Assembly (NCBI GenBank): GCA_003538495.1
Contig: DPSD01000396.1
Location: 3,086-10,122, forward strand
DNA: 7,037 bases
Direction: 5' to 3'
Source: Accumulibacter sp.
Lineage (GTDB): Bacteria > Pseudomonadota > Gammaproteobacteria > Burkholderiales > Rhodocyclaceae
Shown here: piece by piece, positions 1-5,967 of the stretch
How positions within the stretch are numbered: the first letter of the stretch is position 1
How the letters are laid out: every line of letters starts with the position of its first letter
Made by a program: the position numbers and the translations under genes
Notes under the pieces: generated by a model
The model's database searches: none
The model's input: only the letters and a program-made list of their open reading frames with translations
What the model was told of the DNA's origin: nothing

Positions 1-2184
1 CGGCGCAAGAACGGCGAACTGTTCTGGGAAAATGCGTCGATTTCGCCGGTTCTTGGCGATCACGGCGAGGTCACCCACTACCTGGCGGTCAAAGAGGACG
101 TTACCGACCGACTACGCGCCGAGCAGCAGCTACGCGAGAGTGAGGAGGCTTTTCGCCGTCTTTTCGAAGACGCCAAGGACCCGCTGCTGCTGCTCAAGAA
201 TGGCCGCTTCATCGACTGCAACGCGGCCACCGTGACCCTCCTGGGCTACGGATCCAAGGCCGAGTTCCTCGGTCACCGTCCGGCCGACATCTCGCCGGCC
301 TGCCAGCCCGACGGCCAGGCCTCAGACCAGAAAGCAGCGGCAATGATTGCCGCCGCGCGTCGTTTCGGCTATCACCGCTTCGAGTGGACGCACCAGCGCG
401 CGAACGGCTCGCTGGTCGCGGTCGAGGTCACGCTGACGCCGATCACGCTGCGTGGGGACGTGATTCTGCATACGCTCTGGCGCGATATCAGCGAACGCCG
501 GGTCACCGAGACGCGATTGCGTCTGCTGGCCGGGGTTTTCGAGCACAGCGCCGAGGCGATCATGGTCAGCGACCGTGACAACCGCATCCTGGAGGTGAAC
601 CATTCGTTCTGCCGCCTCACCGGCTATGACGCCGACGAAGTCCGCGGCAGGGATCCCGGGCTGCTGTCGTCGGGGCGATCATCCGCCGACGACTATCGGC
701 AGATGTGGCAGGCGATCAATACCACCGGTCACTGGCAAGGCGAAGTCTGGGACCGCCGCAAGGATGGCAGCTGCTACCCGAAATGGCTGGCAATCTCGAC
801 CATTCGCGGCGCCGACGGCGCCATCGAGTACTACATCGGCAGCTTCGTCGACATCTCCGAGCGCAAGGCCGCCGAAGAGAGGATCAGCCATCTTGCGCAC
901 TTCGACACGCTGACCGACCTGCCCAACCGCTCCAGCCTGCAGTCGCGGCTGGACCAGGCGCTGGCCAACGCGCGGCGTGACCGCCCGAGCAGCCCGCTGG
1001 CGGTGATGTTCCTTGATCTCGATCGCTTCAAGACCATCAACGACACGCTCGGTCACCACATTGGCGACGCCCTGTTGCTGGAAGTCTCGCAGCGCTTGCG
1101 CGCCAGTGTCCGCCAGAGCGATGTGGTGGCGCGGCTGGGCGGTGACGAGTTCGTCGTCGTGCTGACCGGTGCCGACGCCGCGGCGGCCGAGCGGGTGGCG
1201 GCCAAGGTCCTCAAGGCGCTGTCGCAGCCCTACCAATTCGACGGACACACCGTGCACACCACGTCGAGCATCGGCATTACGGTCTTCCCGGGCGACGGCG
1301 AGACCGCCGACCTGCTGATGCGCAACGCCGACGCCGCGATGTATCACGCCAAGGCCACCGGACGCAACAACGTGCAGTTCTTCACCGCGAGCATGAACGA
1401 GTTGGCCAGAGACCGGCGACAACTCGAGGAGGGTCTGCATCTGGCTTTGCAGCAGGGCCAGTTCATCGTCCATTACCAGCCACAGGTTGACGCCACGCGA
1501 CGCGTATTTGCTGCCGAAGCGCTGCTGCGCTGGCTGCATCCCGAACGTGGCCTGGTGTCGCCAGCCCAGTTCATCCCGCTGGCCGAGGACACCGGTCTAA
1601 TCGTACCGATCGGTCAGTGGGTCCTGGCAAGCGCCTGCGCGCAGCTCAAGGAGTGGTCACTGGAAGAGCGGACTCGCGAGTTGCAAGTGGCGGTAAACGT
1701 CAGCGCCCGCCAATTCCGCCAGGCGGATTTCGTCGACCAGCTGGCGGCGATACTGCGGCACAGCGGTGCCGAGCCAACACGCCTGAAGCTCGAACTGACC
1801 GAGAGTCTGGTGCTCGACAACGTCGCCGATACGATCACCAAGATGAACGCCATCAAGCGGCTTGGCGTCACCTTCTCGATGGACGATTTCGGTACCGGCT
1901 ACTCCTCGCTCTCGTACCTGACGCGCCTGCCGCTGGACCAGATCAAGATCGACCGCGCCTTCGTCAACCGACTCCCCGACAACCAGAGCGACGCGGTGAT
2001 CGCCCAGACCATCGTCACCATGGGCCGTAGTCTCGGGCTGAAGGTCGTTGCCGAGGGAGTGGAAAACGAGGCTCAATACCGGTTTCTCGACAGCCACGGC
2101 TGCGACGGCTATCAGGGCTATCTGTTCAGCCGCCCCTTGGCCAGCGACGATTTTGCCCGGTTTCTGAAACAACGATCACCCTGA
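1..2184 (+). CDS. PAS-PAS-PAS-GGDEF-EAL protein, c-di-GMP diguanylate cyclase/phosphodiesterase (5' partial)
   Basis: The reading frame is open from base 1 to the TGA at 2182-2184, so the gene starts outside the window; the in-frame GTG at 232 lies inside a PAS domain and is not the start. In window residue numbers: 1-45 is the end of a PAS/PAC domain, about 48-165 a second PAS, and about 172-292 a third, each ending in a DVTDR or DISER linker. GGDEF spans about 300-460 (HFDTLTDLPNR at 300-310, GGDEF at 380-384), with the inhibitory RxxD I-site at 371-374, five residues before GGDEF. The EAL domain starts near 480. It keeps E506 of EAL, N566, E598 of ELTES, D628-D629 of DDFGTG, K649, E685 and Q705, the residues used for metal binding and catalysis. 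Both catalytic domains therefore look competent to make and hydrolyse c-di-GMP. The PAS ligands are unknown. No membrane segment is visible in this part; the missing N-terminus may carry one. Confidence 0.96.
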   Translation, partial: RRKNGELFWENASISPVLGDHGEVTHYLAVKEDVTDRLRAEQQLRESEEAFRRLFEDAKDPLLLLKNGRFIDCNAATVTLLGYGSKAEFLGHRPADISPACQPDGQASDQKAAAMIAAARRFGYHRFEWTHQRANGSLVAVEVTLTPITLRGDVILHTLWRDISERRVTETRLRLLAGVFEHSAEAIMVSDRDNRILEVNHSFCRLTGYDADEVRGRDPGLLSSGRSSADDYRQMWQAINTTGHWQGEVWDRRKDGSCYPKWLAISTIRGADGAIEYYIGSFVDISERKAAEERISHLAHFDTLTDLPNRSSLQSRLDQALANARRDRPSSPLAVMFLDLDRFKTINDTLGHHIGDALLLEVSQRLRASVRQSDVVARLGGDEFVVVLTGADAAAAERVAAKVLKALSQPYQFDGHTVHTTSSIGITVFPGDGETADLLMRNADAAMYHAKATGRNNVQFFTASMNELARDRRQLEEGLHLALQQGQFIVHYQPQVDATRRVFAAEALLRWLHPERGLVSPAQFIPLAEDTGLIVPIGQWVLASACAQLKEWSLEERTRELQVAVNVSARQFRQADFVDQLAAILRHSGAEPTRLKLELTESLVLDNVADTITKMNAIKRLGVTFSMDDFGTGYSSLSYLTRLPLDQIKIDRAFVNRLPDNQSDAVIAQTIVTMGRSLGLKVVAEGVENEAQYRFLDSHGCDGYQGYLFSRPLASDDFARFLKQRSP

Positions 2185-2199
2185 CCGGACCGCCGCTGC

Positions 2200-2217
2200 G
2201 CGGCACGACCGTGCCGC
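2200..2217. terminator. Hairpin between convergent genes, possible shared terminator
   Basis: A perfect 7-bp GC-rich stem, GCGGCAC with GTGCCGC around a GACC loop, sits in the 38-base gap between the stop of the GGDEF-EAL gene (2184) and the stop of mutY (2223). Because the two genes converge, a hairpin here could serve both transcripts. There is no T-run on either side, so it is not a classical intrinsic terminator. The role is inferred from position. Confidence 0.35.
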
Positions 2218-2222
2218 TGGCG

Positions 2223-3275
2223 TCAGACGGCGGCGCCCAGCAGGAGCTTCTTGATCGGCGCCGGCAAGGCCGCCGCTGCGATCTGGTCGACCGGCAGCCA
2301 TTCGAGAACGGCCTCGCTTGCGCCGCCGAGCACTTCGACGTCACAGCGCAACGCCTCGATACGCAGGCGAAAATGGCTGAAGACGTGCGCGATCGGCGGC
2401 AGCGCCCGGGCACTCAGCAGCCGGCAGCCGTGGCGCAGAACGAAAGCGTCCGGGGCTTCGCCGCGCAGTTCGGGCAAGCTCAGCAGCCCGCCCCAGATAC
2501 CGATCGGCGGACGGCGTTCGAGCAGCACCCGCTGGCCGTCGGTGAGTAATAGCACACTGGCCGACCGCTGTGGCAGCGCCGCCCTGCTCCGCCGCTCCGG
2601 CAGTTCGGCTTGGCGGCCGTCGCGGCGGGCGACACAGATCTCCCGCAGCGGACAGCCGGCGCAGGCGGGCTGGCGGACCGTGCACACCGTCGCCCCCAGG
2701 TCCATCATGCCCTGGGTGTAACTTTGCACGCCGCGCTCCGGCAGCAGCGATTCGGCGAGCGCCCACAGCGCACGCTGATCCTGCGCCGCTGAGGAGCCGG
2801 CGGTGACCGCAAAGCAGCGCGCCAGGACGCGTTTGACATTGCCATCGAGAATTGCGGCGCGGCGGCCGAAGGCAAAGACGCTGATCGCCGCGGCCGTAGA
2901 CCGACCGATCCCCGGCAAATCCACGTTTTCCCGGGGATCGGCAGAGAACTTCCCCGCCCGCTCGACGACCAGCATTTGCGCGCAGCGGTGCAGATTGCGC
3001 GCGCGTGCGTAATATCCGAGCCCGGACCACAGCTCAAGGACACTGCCGAGCGGCGCGCCAGCGAGTGCTTCAAGGGTTGGAAAACGTGCCAGAAAACGCC
3101 CGTAATAGGGAATCACGGTGGGCACCTGCGTTTGCTGCAGCATGATTTCAGACAGCCAGATGCGGTACGGGTCGGCCGTCTGCTGCCATGGCAGGTCGTG
3201 ACGGCCATTGGCTTTCTGCCAGCCAATCACGCGTCGGGAAAAGCCGCGTCGGACGGCGGGACTGGAGTCAAGCAT
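2223..3275 (-). CDS. mutY: A/G-specific adenine DNA glycosylase MutY
   Basis: MutY excises adenine mispaired with 8-oxoguanine or guanine, preventing G:C to T:A transversions in base excision repair. The 350-residue product has the same length as E. coli MutY. It shows LPW at 28-30, the catalytic Glu in SEIMLQQTQV (E43), the helix-hairpin-helix LPGIGRSTAAAI (120-131) and the catalytic Asp in ILDGNVKRVLAR (D144). The [4Fe-4S] ligands C198, C205, C208 and C214 have the C-x6-C-x2-C-x5-C spacing. A C-terminal NUDIX-like 8-oxoG recognition domain (about 237-348) carries RPPIGIWGGLLSLPE and the FSHF motif (299-302). An in-frame TGA lies two codons upstream of the ATG at 3275 and the next Met is residue 45, so the start is fixed, although no good Shine-Dalgarno is visible. 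The gene appears monocistronic here and no key residue is missing. Confidence 0.98.
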   Translation of the reverse strand: MLDSSPAVRRGFSRRVIGWQKANGRHDLPWQQTADPYRIWLSEIMLQQTQVPTVIPYYGRFLARFPTLEALAGAPLGSVLELWSGLGYYARARNLHRCAQMLVVERAGKFSADPRENVDLPGIGRSTAAAISVFAFGRRAAILDGNVKRVLARCFAVTAGSSAAQDQRALWALAESLLPERGVQSYTQGMMDLGATVCTVRQPACAGCPLREICVARRDGRQAELPERRSRAALPQRSASVLLLTDGQRVLLERRPPIGIWGGLLSLPELRGEAPDAFVLRHGCRLLSARALPPIAHVFSHFRLRIEALRCDVEVLGGASEAVLEWLPVDQIAAAALPAPIKKLLLGAAV

Positions 3276-3303
3276 GTGTCAAACGGTTGCTCGCCGTGGT
3301 TGG

Positions 3304-3326
3304 AAAATCCCCGCTTGCGTAGCGGG
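3304..3326 (-). terminator. Hairpin plus T4 on the minus strand, upstream of mutY
   Basis: Read on the - strand, CCCGCT and AGCGGG form a 6-bp stem around the loop ACGCA, followed by GA and four Ts (3307-3304). This resembles a weak intrinsic terminator pointing toward mutY and ends about 29 bases before its ATG. It could terminate a leftward small RNA or attenuate a long mutY leader. The stem is short and the T-run is brief, so function is uncertain. Confidence 0.3.
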
Positions 3327-3347
3327 CCGGGCGAGGAGTCGCCCGGC
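3326..3347. repeat. Perfect 9-bp inverted repeat, second of two tandem hairpins
   Basis: GCCGGGCGA and TCGCCCGGC pair perfectly around the four-base loop GGAG. The element abuts the hairpin at 3310-3326, sharing one base. Two adjacent GC-rich hairpins outside genes resemble REP-type palindromes or a structured leader. Whether copies exist elsewhere in the genome cannot be seen here. Confidence 0.55.
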
Positions 3348-3370
3348 GCTCTTGAACGGACGCCGCAGGG

Positions 3371-3421
3371 CGATGTCTGATCGAGTCCAGATAATGGATT
3401 ATCAAAATCGTCTCGACATCG
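3371..3421. repeat. Nested inverted repeat (AT palindrome inside longer arms)
   Basis: At the centre GATAAT and ATTATC (3390-3395 and 3398-3403) flank a two-base GG spacer. Further out CGATGTC (3371-3377) and GACATCG (3415-3421) form perfect 7-bp arms around nearly the same centre. The intervening bases pair only partly, through alternatives such as TCGAG/CTCGA. The core could be an operator for a dimeric regulator, and the whole could extrude as a hairpin. Confidence 0.5.
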
Positions 3422-3624
3422 AAGCGCAGTGCGGCGATAATCGCGCTTTTCGTCTACTTGCCGGCACGACGAGGAATGGCAAGCCCGGCAAGCAGAATGG
3501 CAAATCTGCCGAAGTTTGCATTGGCCTTATCGTCAGGTGTTTATTATTATCGGTAGCTGTCACCGGATTTCCATTTGCCTTGCCGCACTCATGCGGATCT
3601 CGCCAACCATTTTGCCAACAGTGA

Positions 3625-3633
3625 ATTCTAGCA
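3625..3633 (-). promoter_or_regulatory. Extended -10 promoter motif TGCTAGAAT, reading toward mutY
   Basis: The minus strand reads TGCTAGAAT, a TGn extended -10 followed by TAGAAT, which matches TATAAT at five of six bases. The same nine bases occur on the + strand at 6836-6844 just before another gene, which supports real promoter use. No good -35 is present at the usual distance. Transcription would start near 3618 and give mutY a leader of roughly 340 bases. Confidence 0.35.
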
Positions 3634-3661
3634 TGCCCGCAGCACGACCCCGGACGGCGTG

Positions 3662-4252
3662 ATGGACCGGCTTTCTGGATCACCCGAATGCCCGGCCGCC
3701 TCCGCCGCACTTGCCGACCTGCCGTGCGAGACCTGTGACACGGGCCGCGCGCTGGCGGCGCGAGACCTTGTCTGTCGGGACTTCCGCGATGCTCTGGGCA
3801 GCTTTGCCACCGGCGTCACGGTGCTTACGGCGCTGGCCCCGGACGGCAAACCGATCGCGGTGACGATCAATTCCTTCAACGCCGTTTCGCTGGAGCCGCC
3901 GCTGATCCTCTGGAGCCTGTCGTGCACTTCACCGCGACTCGACGCTTTCCGTCGCGCCAGCCATTACGCCGTCAATGTATTGGCCGCCGACCAGCAGTGG
4001 ATCTCGGACTATTTTGCCGGCCGGGACAACGATCGTTTCGATCCGGTCGCGACCACCCGGGGACTGGCTGGCGCACCGCTCATCGAGGGCTGCTCGGCGT
4101 GGTTCGAGTGCGTCAATGAGGTACAACATCCCGGTGGCGACCATCTCGTTTTCATTGGTCGGGTGCAGCGCTTTGCGCGGGGAGAAGCCAGCGAGCCGCT
4201 GATTTTCCATGCCGGTGTCTATCGGCAGCTACGCGGGACCGCGGAGCGATAG
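3662..4252 (+). CDS. Flavin reductase-like FMN-binding split-barrel protein (DIM6/NTAB type)
   Basis: The product (196 residues from ATG 3662) resembles the flavin reductase family, which uses NAD(P)H to reduce FMN or FAD, often for a partner monooxygenase. Residues about 40-190 form the domain: DFRDALGSFATGVTVLTA at 40-57, the flavin-contacting SFNAVSLEPPL at 71-81, and the closing LIFHAGVYRQL near 180-190. The first 38 residues precede the domain and carry four cysteines (C10, C22, C25, C38), which the core family does not need. An in-frame TAG at 3629 limits the start to GTG 3659 or ATG 3662. ATG is preferred because GGACGG at 3652-3657 is better spaced for it. No monooxygenase lies next to it, so its partner is unknown, and a PNPOx-like or FMN-binding role without reductase activity is possible. 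No signal peptide or membrane segment is seen. Confidence 0.88.
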   Translation: MDRLSGSPECPAASAALADLPCETCDTGRALAARDLVCRDFRDALGSFATGVTVLTALAPDGKPIAVTINSFNAVSLEPPLILWSLSCTSPRLDAFRRASHYAVNVLAADQQWISDYFAGRDNDRFDPVATTRGLAGAPLIEGCSAWFECVNEVQHPGGDHLVFIGRVQRFARGEASEPLIFHAGVYRQLRGTAER

Positions 4253-4375
4253 CCATGACCAGACGATCGGATAGCGTCGGCAAGGAGTACTGCCAATGCC
4301 GGGGCGGTCGACGTCGAGCAGCGAGCACTTGTTTTTCCAGCTGCGTTCTCGGCGTCATGGCGGCAGCGCGACACA

Positions 4376-4391
4376 ACTTGATGACTTGATG
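4376..4391 (+). repeat. Tandem exact octamer repeat ACTTGATG x2
   Basis: ACTTGATG occurs twice back to back with no spacer. Each copy contains TTGATG, which resembles a -35 box (TTGACA). The second copy lies 17 bases upstream of TGTAAA at 4409-4414. The duplication could be a slippage event or a two-site regulator target. Confidence 0.7.
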
Positions 4392-4414
4392 CGTCGCGTG
4401 CTGCCTGTTGTAAA
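4386..4414 (+). promoter_or_regulatory. Candidate sigma70 promoter for the H-NS family gene
   Basis: TTGATG (4386-4391) and TGTAAA (4409-4414) are separated by 17 bases and each match consensus at four of six positions. Transcription would start near the T7 run at 4421-4427, leaving a leader of about 40 bases before the ATG at 4462. The boxes are imperfect, and the -10 overlaps the loop of the hairpin at 4401-4420, so the same bases may instead belong to a terminator. Confidence 0.3.
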
Positions 4415-4427
4415 TGGCAGTTTTTTT
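4401..4427 (+). terminator. Terminator-like hairpin followed by seven Ts
   Basis: CTGCC (4401-4405) and GGCAG (4416-4420) form a 5-bp stem with a 10-base loop, followed directly by seven Ts (4421-4427). A T7 run is conspicuous in DNA this GC-rich. It could end the flavin reductase transcript or an unannotated short RNA just before the H-NS gene. The short stem and long loop make it weak. Confidence 0.4.
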
Positions 4428-4461
4428 GTGTAGCAGAACAATTTACTTTCGGGAGAAGTGC

Positions 4462-4770
4462 ATGGCGACGTACAAGGAACTACTGGAACAACGTGATGCC
4501 TTGGAGCAACAAATCGCCGAAGCTCGGCAGACAGAAGTGGCGTCGGCTATCGTGAAAGCGAAGCAGCTGATCGCCGAGTACGGTTTGACCGCCGCCGATT
4601 GCGGCTTCAGGGGCGTCGCTGCCTTTGCCGGCAAGACCAAGACCACGGTCGCCGTCAAGTTTCGCGGCCCCAACGGCGAGACCTGGTCGGGCCGCGGCAA
4701 GGCGCCAAACTGGCTGACAAGTCTGGAGGCGCAAGGACGGCACAAGGACGAGTTCCTGGTTGCACGGTAG
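4462..4770 (+). CDS. H-NS family nucleoid-associated DNA-binding protein
   Basis: The 102-residue product fits the short H-NS type common in betaproteobacteria. Residues 1-40 form a charged, heptad-like helix (LLEQRDALEQQIAEARQ) expected to oligomerise, ending in the family's IAEYGLT. The C-terminal DNA-binding domain carries TWSGRGKAPNWL at 74-85, whose GRG segment inserts into the AT-rich minor groove. It should act as a nucleoid organiser and silencer of AT-rich or foreign genes. ATG 4462 is chosen because GGGAGAAG at 4451-4458 sits just upstream; an in-frame ATG at 4414 lacks such a site and would add a non-family leader overlapping the terminator-like element. Cys47 falls in the linker, where DLGF-like sequences are more usual (here DCGF). 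The gene appears to stand alone, with a strong hairpin after it. Confidence 0.93.
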   Translation: MATYKELLEQRDALEQQIAEARQTEVASAIVKAKQLIAEYGLTAADCGFRGVAAFAGKTKTTVAVKFRGPNGETWSGRGKAPNWLTSLEAQGRHKDEFLVAR

Positions 4771-4796
4771 TCGCGCGCCGGCAATGATCTCAGCCC

Positions 4797-4827
4797 GGCC
4801 CTCCTCGCCGGCACGGCAGGAGTGGCC
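4797..4827 (+). terminator. Long hairpin after the H-NS family gene
   Basis: GGCC, CTCCT and GCCG pair with CGGC, AGGAG and GGCC around a GCA loop. This makes a 13-bp stem with two single-base bulges (C4806 and T4823). It begins 26 bases after the stop of the H-NS gene. Only TTT (4830-4832) follows, so termination may depend on the stem alone, or the element may protect the 3' end of the mRNA. Confidence 0.5.
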
Positions 4828-4953
4828 AGTTTGCGGACTTCTTCGTGGCGTGACCTGCGCAGGCAGGCCGTTCGCGGTCCGTGGCCGGTCGTTGCGCTGT
4901 CGCCGCCGGGCAGGCGTGCCAGCGCCGTAGCGGATCCACCAAGAGGCTAGAGA

Positions 4954-5958
4954 ATGAACATCCTGGTAACCGGCGGCTGCGGCTACATCGGCTCGCACGC
5001 CTGCGTCGCGCTGCTCGCCGCAGGTCACGCGGTGACCGTCGTCGACGATTTCTCCAACAGCCGGCCCGAGGTCCTCGACCGCGTCGCCAGGATTGCCGGC
5101 CAACGGCCGCTCTTGGTCGAGGGCGATGTCCGTGACCGCGCCTTGCTGCGCCGCGTCTTCACGGATTCGCCGATCGACGCGGTGATTCACTTCGCCGGCC
5201 TGAAAGCCGTCGGCGAATCGGTAGCCCAGCCCTTGCGCTACTACGACTGCAACGTCGGCGGGGCGATCGCCCTGTGCGAGCTGATGGCTGAAGCCTCGGT
5301 CAAGACCCTGATCTTCAGTTCATCGGCGACGGTCTATGGCGACCCGGCTTCGGTGCCGATCCGCGAAGACTTCCCGCGCTCGGCGACCAATCCGTATGGT
5401 GCCAGCAAGCTGATGATCGAAGACATCCTGGCCGACCTGGCGCTCGCCGACCGGCAATGGCGGATCGCGCGCCTGCGCTATTTCAACCCCGTCGGCGCGC
5501 ACCCCAGCGGCCTGATCGGCGAGGAACCCAATGGCGTGCCCAACAACCTGCTGCCCTACGTGGCGCAGGTGGCGGCCGGCACGCGCCAGCAGCTGAGCGT
5601 CTTCGGCAGCGATTATCCGACGCCCGACGGCACCGGCGTCCGTGACTACATTCACGTCATGGACCTCGTTGAAGGCCACCTGGCGGCGCTTGACCATCTG
5701 CTCGCCAGGGGCGGCCTGCTGACGGTCAATCTGGGCACTGGTTGCGGCTACTCGGTACTCGACATGGTTCGCGCCTTCGCCGCCGTCAGCGGTCGACCGG
5801 TGCCCTACGCGCTGGTGCCACGCCGCCCGGGCGATGTCGCCAGCTGTTACGCCGACCCGGCATTGGCCCAGCAGCTGCTCGGCTGGCAAGCCCGGCGCGG
5901 CATCGAGCAAATGTGCAGCGACGCCTGGCGCTGGCAGCAGCAGCGCGCCTCGACCTGA
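4954..5958 (+). CDS. galE: UDP-glucose 4-epimerase GalE
   Basis: GalE interconverts UDP-glucose and UDP-galactose with tightly bound NAD, supplying precursors for surface polysaccharides. The 334-residue product is close to the usual 338. It has the Rossmann GxxGxxG (TGGCGYIGSH, glycines 7, 10 and 13), D31 for NAD ribose, the SSSATVYGD strand with S124, the catalytic Y148-x3-K152 in NPYGASK, RYFNPVGAHPSG (175-186) and RRPGDVASCYAD (290-301). Cys298 occupies the position of E. coli Tyr299, the residue controlling access of N-acetylated substrates, which suggests activity on UDP-GlcNAc/UDP-GalNAc as well. The start ATG has AAGAGG at 4941-4946, seven bases upstream. apaH follows after nine bases, so the two are probably co-transcribed. 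No polysaccharide gene lies in the window to define the pathway. Confidence 0.97.
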   Translation: MNILVTGGCGYIGSHACVALLAAGHAVTVVDDFSNSRPEVLDRVARIAGQRPLLVEGDVRDRALLRRVFTDSPIDAVIHFAGLKAVGESVAQPLRYYDCNVGGAIALCELMAEASVKTLIFSSSATVYGDPASVPIREDFPRSATNPYGASKLMIEDILADLALADRQWRIARLRYFNPVGAHPSGLIGEEPNGVPNNLLPYVAQVAAGTRQQLSVFGSDYPTPDGTGVRDYIHVMDLVEGHLAALDHLLARGGLLTVNLGTGCGYSVLDMVRAFAAVSGRPVPYALVPRRPGDVASCYADPALAQQLLGWQARRGIEQMCSDAWRWQQQRAST

Positions 5959-5967
5959 ACGGAAAGC

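Larger units (their letters stand above)
3276..3658. other. Structured non-coding intergenic region between mutY and the flavin reductase gene
   Basis: About 385 bases separate the divergent genes and no convincing coding sequence is seen in them. Open frames on both strands give low-complexity or basic translations without a ribosome binding site. The stretch holds two tandem GC hairpins (3310-3347), an AT palindrome nested in longer inverted arms (3371-3421), a cluster of seven GGCAA/TTGCC pentamers (3458-3616), an AT-rich tract with repeated TTA (3540-3550), and an extended -10 motif on the - strand (3625-3633). It probably contains the promoters for both flanking genes. It could also encode a small RNA or a long mutY leader, and could be a target for AT-preferring proteins such as H-NS. 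These roles are inference. Confidence 0.6.
4253..4461. other. Intergenic region upstream of the H-NS family gene
   Basis: These 209 bases hold no supported gene. A 44-codon frame from ATG 4255 to the TGA at 4387-4389 follows the flavin reductase stop by two bases, but its Arg- and Ser-rich translation matches nothing I recognise. The distal half contains a tandem octamer (4376-4391), a possible sigma70-type promoter and a hairpin with T7 (4401-4427). The proximal half shows no clear signal. Confidence 0.5.

Noticed and set aside
232..234. GTG as start of the GGDEF-EAL gene
   Set aside because: The frame is open to base 1 and the upstream residues read as the end of one PAS domain and the start of the next, so the start is outside the window.
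679..1539. Long - strand open frame of 286 codons
   Set aside because: It lies wholly opposite the PAS3-GGDEF-EAL coding region, which has clear domain motifs. Long antisense frames are common in GC-rich genes, and this translation shows no recognisable domain.
3208..3624. + strand frame crossing the mutY start and the intergenic region, including a 76-residue version from ATG 3394 with a hydrophobic stretch
   Set aside because: It overlaps the 5' end of mutY, has no ribosome binding site before either start, and the ATG at 3394 sits inside the palindrome. The hydrophobic segment may be chance translation of the AT-rich tract.
3402..3710. - strand frame of 102 codons overlapping the flavin reductase start
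   Set aside because: The translation is rich in Arg, Pro and Ser without a domain, there is no ribosome binding site, and it overlaps a recognised gene start.
4255..4389. 44-codon frame directly after the flavin reductase stop
   Set aside because: GGAG at 4242-4245 could serve as a binding site, but the translation has no recognisable features and ends inside the tandem octamer. Conservation in relatives would be needed to accept it.
4414..4461. Upstream ATG adding 16 residues to the H-NS family protein
   Set aside because: No ribosome binding site precedes it and it begins inside the terminator-like hairpin. The ATG at 4462 has a strong GGGAGAAG and gives the normal family N-terminus.
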